Counted from the first letter of the stretch, positions 7,895-16,158 are shown. The stretch: 64,000 bases of DNA from Acidobacteriota bacterium (GCA_016700075.1 CP065000.1:2852001-2916000), one strand, 5' to 3'. Notes: generated from the sequence alone by a model not told the origin. A program made the numbers and translations.

Positions 7895-10592
7895 CCATCC
7901 AATTGTTGCCCACTCCTATCTCGACAACGAGCGGGACGTCTAGAGTAGCTGCGTTCTCCATTTCGCGAACTATGATCTCGGATGCCGTCTTGACCTCGCT
8001 TTCCGGGGCCTCGAAAAGCAGCTCATCGTGGACCTGCATGATCATCCTTGTTTCGAGCCCTGCATCGAGCAGTGCTTTTTCCACACGGATCATCGCGATC
8101 TTTACGATGTCGCTTGCGGTGCCCTGGATCGGCATGTTTATCGCTTCGCGTTCAGCACGCGACCGGACGGCGAAGTTTCGGTCAGTGATTGACGGGAAGT
8201 ATCGTCGGCGGCCGAATAGAGACGTGATATAGCCTTGTTTTCGCGCCTCTTCGGGAATGCGGTCCATATATTCGCGTATGCCTTTGTATGTCGCGAAATA
8301 GTCGTCGATGACCTTGCGGGCTTCTTGCTTTGAGATCCCGACGCGCGTCGATAGTCCGTATGCTTCGACGGCGTAGGCGATGCCGAAATTGACGATCTTC
8401 GCCAGGCGACGTTTTTCTTTTAGGTCTTTCTCGTCGGTCGCTCCAAAAACAAGGCGAGCGGTCTGTGCGTGGATATCCTCGTTGTTCTTATACGCTTCGA
8501 GCATTCGCTCGTCCTTCGTGATGTGAGCGAGAATGCGCAGTTCAAGTTGAGAATAATCCGCTGAGATCAGCTTGTTGCCTTTTTCCGGAATGAACGCTCG
8601 GCGGATCTGCTGACCGAGTTCGGTGCGGACAGGGATGTTCTGCAGATTCGGCTCGGTCGATGAGAGACGGCCAGTTGCGGCGACCGTTTGATTCAAGCAG
8701 CCGTGAACGCGGCCGTCGCCGCGGATCATCTTTGGCAGAGCGTCGGCGTAGGTCGCCTTCAGCTTGTCCATCTCGCGATAATCGATGATCAACTGCGCGA
8801 TCTCATACGTTTGGGCGAGCTCAACGAGGACGTCGTGGCTGGTAGAAATTTGGCCGGTCGCGGTCTTTTTGCCGGTCTCTATATTAAGTTCGCCAAAAAC
8901 CTCGCCCACCTGCTTCGGTGAGCCGATGTTGAACTCACGCCCGGCAATGGCGTATATCTTTTTGCTGATCTCGTCTAGGTCATTTGAGATCGTTTCCGAG
9001 AAAGCGATAAGCCGCTCTCCGTCCACCTTCATACCGACAAGCTCTATATCGACCAACACATCTATCGTAGGCATCTCGATATCCCGATAGACGCTTTCGA
9101 GCTTGTTTTCGCGAAGTTTCGCCAAAATTGTCGGCAAGGTGCGTGCGATCAGATCAGCGCTTTCCGCGGTGCGGAATGCCGTTTCGTCCCATTTTTCAGA
9201 AATTGCACGAGCCGCGTCGATATCGCCGTAGATCTGAGCAAGGAAATCGACCGGATAGCTCGACCGCGTCGATTCAAGCAGGTAGGCGGCGATCAGTATG
9301 TCGTTCCTGATACTCGTCGGCCGTATGCCGAGTTTGAGTAGGGCACCTGTGTTTCGCTTTGCGTCGTGGGCCGAAATCGAAAAGTACGGATTCATCAGAA
9401 TATTGCGTATCGGCGTGATCGCATCGCCGTCAAAATTCTCAAGATCGACGTAAAACGACTCGCCATTACCTATCGCAAAAGCAACGCCGAGGGGCCGCAA
9501 TTTGTCGTAAACGCTCGTTCTTTCATTGGAATTTGCATCGTTTACGTGAACGGAAAAATCCGTGATTTCAAATAGTCGTCGAACCAGACTATCGAGTTCC
9601 GGACGGGTCGAGATCACTGAATACCGAGTTTCGACATTTCGGTTGGTTACGGAATCGAAAAGTCCGCCGCTTTCGCCCGTCGGGGTGTCCGCTCCGTCGG
9701 CAAATTCGTTCGTTAGCGACTTGAATTCCAGCTCCCGAAACAGCTCGTAAGCCTTTGCGCGGTCGGGCATTCGAGCTTTCAGATTTTCGATGTCGAGATC
9801 GATCGGCACTTCGCAATGCACGGTTGCAAGCTCAAGAGATTGCAAAATAATGTCGCGATTGTTCTGCAGGCTTTCGCGATAGGTCTTGTGCGAGATCTTT
9901 TCGGCATTCTCCATCGCACCGATAGCCGAGCCATACTCGAGGACGAGCTTCAACGCGCCTTTTTCGCCGATGCCTGGCGCTCCGGGAATGTTATCGACCG
10001 AATCGCCCATCAGGCCGAGTAGGTCGATTATCTTGTCGGGCGGAACGCCGAATTTATTTACAACCCACGCCTCGTCACACCATTCGATCGGCGGGACGGG
10101 AACCTTACGTTTCAGGTTTTGCGAATTTTGCCGCATTGCGATCACGTACGGGTCGCGGACAAGCTGGCACAGGTCCTTATCGTTCGAGACGATCACGGCC
10201 TGCATTTTGCGCTTTTCACATTCTTTGGCGAGTGTGCCGATTATATCGTCGGCCTCGTAGCCGTCCATTTTTAAGATGGGAATATTGAACGCCTCGCAAA
10301 CCCGCACGATATAGGGAAGCTGTTGTGCAAGTTCGTCCGGCATCTCCTCGCGGTTCGCTTTGTACGCCTCAAATGAGTCGTGTCGAAATGTAGGAGCAGC
10401 CGTGTCAAAAACAGCGGCGATATACTCCGGACGCTCGTCATTCAGAAGCTTGCGCAGCATATTCGTAAATACGAAAACCGCCTGCGTCACCTGGCCTTTG
10501 CTGTTTCGCATCGGCTCCTGTCGCATACCCATCGGAGCGAAAAACGCACGAAAAATATGCGACATCGAATCGATCAGAAAAACTCGCTTCAT
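7884..10592 (-). CDS. polA: DNA polymerase I, proofreading domain apparently inactive
   Basis: A 902-residue family A polymerase for Okazaki-fragment processing and repair. The 5' nuclease domain (about 1-290) starts MKRVFLIDSMSHIFRAFF and contains MDGYEADDIIGTLA. The polymerase domain (about 500-902) carries ADYSQLELRILAH (motif A), RRLAKIVNFGIAYAVE (motif B) and MQVHDELLFEAP (motif C). The middle 3'-5' exonuclease-like domain lacks the metal ligands: the DxE position reads SVHVND, and the KYDRG-type Asp is replaced in KRNTGAL. That suggests no proofreading, as in many bacterial Pol I enzymes. A plausible promoter (TTGGCG-N18-TAATGT) and AGGAA before the ATG lie upstream. Confidence 0.96.
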   Translation of the reverse strand: MKRVFLIDSMSHIFRAFFAPMGMRQEPMRNSKGQVTQAVFVFTNMLRKLLNDERPEYIAAVFDTAAPTFRHDSFEAYKANREEMPDELAQQLPYIVRVCEAFNIPILKMDGYEADDIIGTLAKECEKRKMQAVIVSNDKDLCQLVRDPYVIAMRQNSQNLKRKVPVPPIEWCDEAWVVNKFGVPPDKIIDLLGLMGDSVDNIPGAPGIGEKGALKLVLEYGSAIGAMENAEKISHKTYRESLQNNRDIILQSLELATVHCEVPIDLDIENLKARMPDRAKAYELFRELEFKSLTNEFADGADTPTGESGGLFDSVTNRNVETRYSVISTRPELDSLVRRLFEITDFSVHVNDANSNERTSVYDKLRPLGVAFAIGNGESFYVDLENFDGDAITPIRNILMNPYFSISAHDAKRNTGALLKLGIRPTSIRNDILIAAYLLESTRSSYPVDFLAQIYGDIDAARAISEKWDETAFRTAESADLIARTLPTILAKLRENKLESVYRDIEMPTIDVLVDIELVGMKVDGERLIAFSETISNDLDEISKKIYAIAGREFNIGSPKQVGEVFGELNIETGKKTATGQISTSHDVLVELAQTYEIAQLIIDYREMDKLKATYADALPKMIRGDGRVHGCLNQTVAATGRLSSTEPNLQNIPVRTELGQQIRRAFIPEKGNKLISADYSQLELRILAHITKDERMLEAYKNNEDIHAQTARLVFGATDEKDLKEKRRLAKIVNFGIAYAVEAYGLSTRVGISKQEARKVIDDYFATYKGIREYMDRIPEEARKQGYITSLFGRRRYFPSITDRNFAVRSRAEREAINMPIQGTASDIVKIAMIRVEKALLDAGLETRMIMQVHDELLFEAPESEVKTASEIIVREMENAATLDVPLVVEIGVGNNWMDAK

Positions 10593-10667
10593 TTCCTGAT
10601 TACATTAAACCATTCACTGTAATTGCGCCAACACGGACGGAAATTGGACAAACGACGTCCGATCTGA

Positions 10668-10696
10668 TTGACAGGAAAGTTCATTTTCGATAGCCT
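10668..10696 (+). promoter_or_regulatory. Sigma70-like promoter of tRNA-Glu
   Basis: TTGACA at 10668-10673 and TAGCCT at 10691-10696 are separated by 17 bases and lie 34 bases before the tRNA. A small hairpin (CGCCT/AGGCG) lies between promoter and tRNA and would be in the 5' leader removed by RNase P. Confidence 0.5.
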
Positions 10697-10730
10697 AACT
10701 GTTCGCCTGATGGAAGGCGGAGCATTTTGT

Positions 10731-10805
10731 GTCCGGTTCGTCTAGGGGTTAGGACACCGCCCTTTCACGGCGGCAACACGGGTTCGAATCCCGTACCGGA
10801 TACCA
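10731..10805 (+). tRNA. tRNA-Glu (anticodon TTC)
   Basis: A 75-base cloverleaf with the acceptor GTCCGGT/ACCGGAT, the anticodon arm CCGCC-CTTTCAC-GGCGG with TTC in the loop, a T arm containing GGTTCGAATCC, and an encoded CCA. The sequence closely follows the usual bacterial glutamate tRNA. Its G1-U72 end is uncommon but tolerated. Confidence 0.96.
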
Positions 10806-10838
10806 CTTTTTTGATAGATCGTGCATCGTAATTGACAG

Positions 10839-10875
10839 AGATTCGCTCCGCTTCGGGCGAATCTTTTGTGTTTTT
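10839..10875 (+). terminator. Intrinsic terminator between tRNA-Glu and the TPR gene
   Basis: AGATTCGC (10839-10846) pairs perfectly with GCGAATCT (10857-10864), with extra G-C pairs inside. A T-rich tract, TTTTGTGTTTTT, ends one base before the ATG of the next gene. It most simply ends the tRNA-Glu transcript. It leaves no room for a normal ribosome-binding site of the TPR gene. Confidence 0.7.
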
Positions 10876-10876
10876 G

Positions 10877-12676
10877 ATGAGAAATTTTGCAAAGAGATTA
10901 TTAGTTGCCGCCGTGGTTGCCGGGTTTGCGGCACTTTCGGCTTCCGCACAATCTGCGGTAACGGACCGGGTTATCATATTGCCGTTCGAGAATACCTCGG
11001 GAAAGCCTGAGTTCAACTGGGTGGGTGAATCATTCGCCGGTTCGCTTTCGGAATTACTGAAAGTTCCCGGACTCGATGTCGTCTCGAACGATGAGCGAAA
11101 GATAGTTCAGCAGCGTCTGCGGATTCCTTTGAGCGCATTGCCGAGCCTTGCTGCGTCTTTGAAGATGGCCCGCGACTCTAACGCGAATCTTCTCGTTTCC
11201 GGCCGCTATAACATAATTCCCGCTGACAAAGACGTGGCGGCGACGATCAACATCAACGCCCGAATTATACGTGTTAACGAGGGCCGCCTCATGACCGAGC
11301 TTATCGATGGACGCCAGATCACCCGCGATATCAACCTCACGGATGCACTTGCGAATCTCCAGACGATCCAAGGCCAGGTTGCGTATCAGGTCTTGTATCA
11401 ACGCGATAAATCTCTGCCGTTCTCGCAAAATCAACTGATCGAATCTGCTAACAAGATCCCCGCTCGAGCGTTCGAAGCATACATAAAGGGACTTATCACG
11501 AACGACTCGCAGGCTCGCGAGGTTTTTCTCATTAACGCGGGCAGGCTCTTCGCTGACGGCACTTCCGGCGGGATTTACGCCGAGGCGGCTCTTGAACTCG
11601 GCCATCATTATCTCGGCCAGCGAAAGCTTGCCGATGCTATTGCGGCTTTTGAACGCACTGTAACTGCGTTGCAAGGATGCAGGGAAGCGGCTCGTGCCGA
11701 AAAGCGTCCGTCGAACTGCAACGACGAAGCATTCGCCGAAGCGTCCTTTTACATCGGTGTGATCTATTGGCAGCAGGGAAATTTCGAATCTGCACTCGCG
11801 GCGATGCGGCCGCTGACCGAGGAATTAAAGCTCACTACTGTTTTTAACGCCTTAGGGTCGATCTCGGTTCAAGCTGCCCGAGCTGAAAAGCGAAACCCCG
11901 GAAATGCTGCCAAGATGCTCAACGAAGGTATCGAATTCCTGAAACAGGCGAGTGAGGCGGCCGACGACAATTCAGCTGTGCGGTTCAATTATGCGTTCGC
12001 ATTGTTTCTGAACGGCAATTTTTCTGAGGCTGCAACCCAGTTTCGTGCGGCTCTCGCATTGAATCCGCGGGACGGCGAGTCGTATTACATGCTTGCTAAG
12101 GCACTTGAAGCGCTCAATGACCCGACCGCGAAAGACGTTGACGATCAGGCACGGCGAAATCTGACTGAGAACAACCGCTATGCTCTGCTCGAACGCGAGT
12201 GGGCCAAGGCAAAAAATGGCACCGGAATCAATTTGCGTGTCGATCAGCCGGCGAGAAAGGATTTTCTGACCGTCGTCATGAGCCGCCGTGCTGCGACGCC
12301 GATAACTACGCGTATAAGCGAAACTGAGGCATTGCTCGTACGTGCGAGAACGCTCGTTAAGGATGGCAAAGATGATGAAGCGATGACCGCGCTCCGAAGC
12401 GTTTTGGCGAGTGAGCCAATGAGTGCGGAAAGCTATCTGCTGCTCGGCAAGATACATATACGCCGACGCGACCTTGACCAAGCGATCAGTTCGTTAAAGA
12501 CAGCGATATTTTGGGACAGTCGCCTGATCGAAAGCCACGTCCTGCTGGGCAAGATCTTCGTTGAACGCGGCAACTGCCTCGAAGCGAAGAACTACTCCGC
12601 ATCGGCTCTCGAGATCGATCCTGAAGACGCTGACGCACTCGGACTGAAGCGTTTGACCGAAAGATGTTCCAAATAG
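10877..12676 (+). CDS. Secreted/periplasmic TPR protein with TolB/CsgG-like N-terminus
   Basis: A protein of about 599 residues. The signal peptide MRNFAKRLLVAAVVAGFAA ends at SASAQ. Residues 25-160 (RVIILPFENTSGKPEFNWVG, SLSELLKVPGLDVVSNDER, ANLLVSGRYNI) resemble the TolB-N/CsgG-like alpha-beta domain found at the start of many periplasmic TPR proteins. The rest is helical with tetratricopeptide units, for example AVRFNYAFALFLNGNFSEA and SYLLLGKIHIRRRDLDQA. It is likely a scaffold in the envelope. The ATG at 10877 is chosen because it gives a clean signal peptide; the frame also opens at 10832. No SD is visible, and a terminator hairpin lies directly upstream. Confidence 0.8.
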   Translation: MRNFAKRLLVAAVVAGFAALSASAQSAVTDRVIILPFENTSGKPEFNWVGESFAGSLSELLKVPGLDVVSNDERKIVQQRLRIPLSALPSLAASLKMARDSNANLLVSGRYNIIPADKDVAATININARIIRVNEGRLMTELIDGRQITRDINLTDALANLQTIQGQVAYQVLYQRDKSLPFSQNQLIESANKIPARAFEAYIKGLITNDSQAREVFLINAGRLFADGTSGGIYAEAALELGHHYLGQRKLADAIAAFERTVTALQGCREAARAEKRPSNCNDEAFAEASFYIGVIYWQQGNFESALAAMRPLTEELKLTTVFNALGSISVQAARAEKRNPGNAAKMLNEGIEFLKQASEAADDNSAVRFNYAFALFLNGNFSEAATQFRAALALNPRDGESYYMLAKALEALNDPTAKDVDDQARRNLTENNRYALLEREWAKAKNGTGINLRVDQPARKDFLTVVMSRRAATPITTRISETEALLVRARTLVKDGKDDEAMTALRSVLASEPMSAESYLLLGKIHIRRRDLDQAISSLKTAIFWDSRLIESHVLLGKIFVERGNCLEAKNYSASALEIDPEDADALGLKRLTERCSK

Positions 12677-12755
12677 TGTAGTCGTATTGTGACTCCCGCG
12701 GTTTTTGGGACCGCTAGTTGTAAAGTTAGGTAAATTCCAATAATCCGACACGTGT

Positions 12756-12784
12756 AAGAGCCTGTCTTTACGGGCTTTTCTTTC
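12756..12784 (+). terminator. Intrinsic terminator of the TPR gene
   Basis: AAGAGCCTG pairs with CGGGCTTTT (9 pairs, two of them G-U) around the loop TCTTTA, followed by TTTTCTTTCC. It lies 80 bases after the stop codon. Confidence 0.7.
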
Positions 12785-12831
12785 CTATACATATTTTTCC
12801 AAAGATAATTTCCGCGAAACTCGGAAGTTGT

Positions 12832-12993
12832 GGCACGCTACGTGCTTTAGTAAACAGCGGCCAGCTTGATATCAAATATCAAGACCCCGCCGCCATCACT
12901 ACACCGAGCGCGGTTTGCCACTGTGCTCTTGAACCTTCCGAGCGTTCCTTCAGTTGTCCTACCATTCGAGCCCGACCCAAAAGGTCGGGCTCG
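12832..12993. other. Gene-free stretch 12677-13260: structured core, possible ncRNA
   Basis: No gene is seen in the 584 bases between the TPR gene and lnt. Apart from the terminator at 12756, the core holds a near-palindrome (GCACGCTACGTGC, 12834-12846), a perfect 8-bp hairpin (CTTGATAT/ATATCAAG, 12872-12890), a motif (12932-12961) that recurs in similar form at 22914-22942, and an 11-bp perfect GC-rich hairpin (12967-12993) followed by CCTTCTTTAT on the plus strand, which could end a transcript. Together these could mark a small RNA, but I recognise no known family. 13000-13220 shows nothing I can support. Confidence 0.35.
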
Positions 12994-13220
12994 CCTTCTT
13001 TATATACTGCATTTATCGATATTTGGCTTAGATGCGGGATATTCGTTCATTTTGATTCATTGTGTGAACGCCGTTTTGATCCTCGATGATCGTTTTGGGT
13101 CATTATGACGGGATTCTTGTTTCCGGGTGGGTGAATTCTGACATAACGCGTCATTCATAGGTGACAAAAATTGTCGCATCCTGACCGTTCATCGGTCAGA
13201 TTGACGTTTCGCCATCGCCG

Positions 13221-13243
13221 TTGCTCACGCGAGGGCTTCTGCA
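13221..13243 (+). repeat. 23-base direct repeat, copy 1 (before lnt)
   Basis: Matches 14846-14868 at 22 of 23 positions; the core is TTGCTCACGCG and GGGCTTCTGCA with one variable base between. The two copies lie just outside the two ends of lnt. Confidence 0.6.
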
Positions 13244-13260
13244 TTTGCTAATCTATCTGC

Positions 13261-14817
13261 GTGAAGTTCTTGCCGTCCTGGAAGAATGCATTGCTCTCGC
13301 TGCTTGCTGCGGGATTGCTGACGCTTGCGTTCCCTGATTTCGAATGGTGGTGGATGGCGTGGTTCGCACTCGTGCCTCTTATGTGGGCGGTCGAGCGCGA
13401 AGGCAGTGTCGGGCGTTCGTTTTTGCTCGGCTGGCTGTTCGGCACCGCGTTCTTTTTCGGCACGTGCTGGTGGCTCACCTACGCACCGATACACTACGCC
13501 GCGATGCCGTGGCCCGTTGCGTACTTACTTATATTGATCGCCTGCATCGGTGCAGGTGTTTTTCCGGGTATATTTGCGGGAATATTGTCGCACCTGCTTC
13601 GACGTTTCGGGTACTGGGCATTTCTCGCCGCACCGTTCGTTTGGGTATTAACGGAATTTCTACGGTACTGGCTGACGGGGAATAATTGGAATGCTGTTGG
13701 GTATTCGCAATTCGAAACTAGGGCCGGCTTGGGGGCGGCTATCGGAGGAGTTCTTTACGTTACCGGCATTGTGGCGATGGCCAATTCATACCTGATCTTC
13801 CTTCTTAGATATCAGATGTTGGTCAAGATCGAAAGGGAGTTTCGTTTGGCAACAGCGTTAGTGTTGCTCGCAATAGCCGGATCAATGTCTCTGCCCGTTT
13901 TGCATTATGAGCAAACGAGACCTCCGAAGGACGGCCCAGTGTCGAGGATCATAGCTCTCCAACCAAACGTCCCGATGTCGGGGCTCAATTTCGACAAATG
14001 GCAGCAGCTTAGGCAGCGGCAGTTTGACGTCGCAGAGTCCGAGATCAACAAACTGACCACTGACCACCGACTACCAACCACCGTCATTCTCCCCGAATCG
14101 CCGATGAACTTTATGTACAACGACGATCGGGAGTTTCAGCAGTACGTGCGGGATTTTACGACGCGGAATAATGTCAGCCTGCTGTTCAATTCTGCCGAGC
14201 CCGACCCGACAAACGGCAAATATTTCAATTCCGCAGTAATGATCGGGGCTGACGGCAAGATGGCCGCTCAGTACGACAAGATCTATCTGCTGCCTTTCGG
14301 CGAGGCTGTGCCGGTGCCTTTTGAGAGCGTCATGCCTGCCTTTGTCGGGAATTTTTCATACGGCCGCGAATACGACCTGCTGCCTTTCGGCGATGCGGCC
14401 GGCGGCATAATGATCTGCTTTGAATCGCACTTCGGCCAGCTCTCCCGCGAATACGTCAGCCGCGGTGCCGACGTGCTGATCGAGATGACGAACGACGGCT
14501 ATCTCGGCCCGACGCCCATCTTGCGGCAACATCTCGCAAACGCAGTTTTCCGCGCCGTCGAGACCAATCGCCCCGTCCTCCGCGTCACAAACGTCGGCAT
14601 AACCGCCTACATAACCGAACGCGGCGAAGTACTAGACCCCGCTCCGGTGTATCAAGAAGACACACGCGTCTGGACCGTGTCGAGATCCGATGGCTCGCAG
14701 ACCTTTTATGTGAGGTATGGGGATTGGTTCGCGTGGTTGTGTACGATCGTTACGTTGGGGTTGTTGATATTCGGCATCGCAACCGGTCGAAAGTCGCCGT
14801 TGGCGACGGGAGGTTGA
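13261..14817 (+). CDS. lnt: Apolipoprotein N-acyltransferase
   Basis: Lnt adds the third acyl chain to diacylglyceryl lipoproteins in the inner membrane. The 518-residue frame starts with GTG and has about six N-terminal membrane helices (FFFGTCWWLTYAPIHY is typical), then a nitrilase-like periplasmic domain and a final helix. The catalytic triad is visible: Glu in VILPESPMNFM, Lys in YDKIYLLPFGE and Cys in GIMICFESHFGQLSREY. One loop, KLTTDHRLPTT, is encoded by ACTGACCAC-type repeats of the sort seen in nearby gaps, apparently an in-frame insertion. The C-terminus SPLATGG overlaps a hairpin repeat (14793-14807). The window's many lipoproteins would be its substrates. Confidence 0.93.
   Translation: MKFLPSWKNALLSLLAAGLLTLAFPDFEWWWMAWFALVPLMWAVEREGSVGRSFLLGWLFGTAFFFGTCWWLTYAPIHYAAMPWPVAYLLILIACIGAGVFPGIFAGILSHLLRRFGYWAFLAAPFVWVLTEFLRYWLTGNNWNAVGYSQFETRAGLGAAIGGVLYVTGIVAMANSYLIFLLRYQMLVKIEREFRLATALVLLAIAGSMSLPVLHYEQTRPPKDGPVSRIIALQPNVPMSGLNFDKWQQLRQRQFDVAESEINKLTTDHRLPTTVILPESPMNFMYNDDREFQQYVRDFTTRNNVSLLFNSAEPDPTNGKYFNSAVMIGADGKMAAQYDKIYLLPFGEAVPVPFESVMPAFVGNFSYGREYDLLPFGDAAGGIMICFESHFGQLSREYVSRGADVLIEMTNDGYLGPTPILRQHLANAVFRAVETNRPVLRVTNVGITAYITERGEVLDPAPVYQEDTRVWTVSRSDGSQTFYVRYGDWFAWLCTIVTLGLLIFGIATGRKSPLATGG
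14793..14807 (+). repeat. Hairpin repeat GTCGCC-GTT-GGCGAC at end of lnt
   Basis: A perfect 6-bp stem with a 3-base loop, in the last codons of lnt. The exact reverse complement occurs at 16108-16122, just after prfB. Confidence 0.5.
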
Positions 14818-14845
14818 CCGATATTATGTATCTTCTCTCACGCCC

Positions 14846-14868
14846 TTGCTCACGCGCGGGCTTCTGCA
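14846..14868 (+). repeat. 23-base direct repeat, copy 2 (after lnt)
   Basis: The second copy of the element at 13221, differing at one base. It lies 28 bases after the lnt stop and 17 bases before the left arm of the large inverted repeat. Confidence 0.6.
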
Positions 14869-14884
14869 GCATCGAAAAGGTCAG

Positions 14885-14979
14885 AACCACCTGCGGTAGC
14901 GGGTGGTTGAACGAGACAGAGCTTTCTGTCAAAGTAATCAGTAGAAAATATCTTAAACCACCCGCTACCGCAGGTGGTT
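14885..14979. repeat. Perfect 24-bp inverted repeat upstream of prfB
   Basis: The arms 14885-14908 and 14956-14979 are exact reverse complements (each begins AACCACC and ends GGTGGTT), separated by 47 bases. A further 7 bases outside each arm match at 6 of 7. The arms are strongly G+C-rich and could form a very stable cruciform or RNA stem in the prfB leader, ending 8 bases before the prfB ATG. The architecture is like a REP pair or a small non-autonomous mobile repeat. No transposase is nearby. Confidence 0.75.
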
Positions 14980-14987
14980 CCGACGTT

Positions 14988-16092
14988 ATGGAACTCACCG
15001 ACCTACGAGAAAAATTCGACGCGATCAAAGACAAAGTTGCCCAACTTGGGAGGTTTCTTTGACGCGCCTGGCAAACAAACTCAACTAGACGAACTGGAAC
15101 AGCAGATATCCGCCGCGGGATTTTGGGACGATCAGACGACGGCTCAAAAGGTCGTCCGGCAGCGTTCGCTGATCGAAAAGCAGCTTGAACTGCAGAAAGG
15201 ATTCGAAACGGGCGTTTCGGACGCCGAAGTTCTTTTCGAATTTGCAGAAACCGACGATGATTCGGCAAAAGAACTCGAACAACTGATCAAAAGGCTCGAT
15301 GCCGAGGTCGCTGCCGCCGAGGTACAGTCGCTGCTTTCGGGCGAGACGGACGCAAACAATGCCATCTGCTCGCTTCAGGCCGGTGCGGGCGGCACGGACG
15401 CGCAGGATTTCTGCCAGATGCTGCTTAGGATGTATCTCCGCTGGGCCGAGCGGAAAGGCTTTTCGGTCGAGATATTGGATGAGCAGCCCGGAGCGGAAGC
15501 GGGCCTGAAATCTGCGACGTTCCGCGTCGAGGGTGATTATGCATACGGACTGCTCGCTGCCGAGGCCGGCGTGCATCGCTTAGTTCGGATCTCGCCTTTC
15601 AATTCCGGCGGCAGCCGTGAAACCTCGTTCGCGTCGATGTTTGTCTCGCCCGAGATCGACGAGAATATAGACGTAAAGATCGAAGACAAAGACCTTCGCA
15701 TCGATACTTATCGTTCGAGCGGTGCGGGCGGCCAGCACGTGAACGTGACGGATTCTGCGGTAAGAATTACGCATTTACCGACGAATATTGTGGTAACTTG
15801 TCAAAATCAGCGGTCGCAGATACAGAATCGCGCCGTTGCGATGCAGGTGCTGCGCTCGAAACTTTACGAGATCGAGCTCGAAAAACGCCGCGAAGGAGCC
15901 GCTGAACTCGAGGCCGGCAAGATGGACATATCGTTCGGCTCCCAGATACGCAACTACGTCTTGCATCCTTATCGTTTGGTAAAAGACACGAGAACGAAAC
16001 ACGAGACCAGCGATGTTGACGCGGTTCTGGACGGAGCCATCGACGAGTTCATTCAGGAATTTTTGTTGTTCAAGAAGGGCTCGTCACATTAA
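14988..16092 (+). CDS. prfB: Peptide chain release factor 2, programmed +1 frameshift
   Basis: RF2 ends translation at UGA and UAA. The gene is in two frames: 14988-15059 encodes 24 codons (MELTDLREKFDAIKDKVAQL then GRFL) and meets an in-frame TGA at 15060. A +1 shift (skip T15060, read GAC at 15061) continues to 16092, giving about 367 residues. The release signatures are the SPF stop-codon reader in LVRISPFNSGG and the GGQ catalytic loop in RSSGAGGQHVN. The ATG at 14988 is the only sensible start and lies just after the inverted repeat. RF2 level would be autoregulated by the UGA, as in Escherichia coli. Confidence 0.95.
15051..15063 (+). promoter_or_regulatory. RF2 frameshift site (GGGAGG-TTT-CTT-TGA-C)
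   Basis: An internal SD-like GGGAGG, one spacer codon TTT, the slippery CTT, then the stop TGA followed by C, match the classical RF2 recoding site in order and spacing. Confidence 0.93.
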
Positions 16093-16107
16093 GCAGGATT
16101 GATTTTC

Positions 16108-16122
16108 GTCGCCAACGGCGAC
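16108..16122 (+). repeat. Hairpin repeat GTCGCC-AAC-GGCGAC after prfB
   Basis: A perfect 6-bp stem that is the exact reverse complement of the copy at 14793-14807. No T-run follows, so it is not a clear terminator. Confidence 0.5.
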
Positions 16123-16158
16123 AAAGAGCTGATCATTTTTCGTTTATAGTTGTTCACT

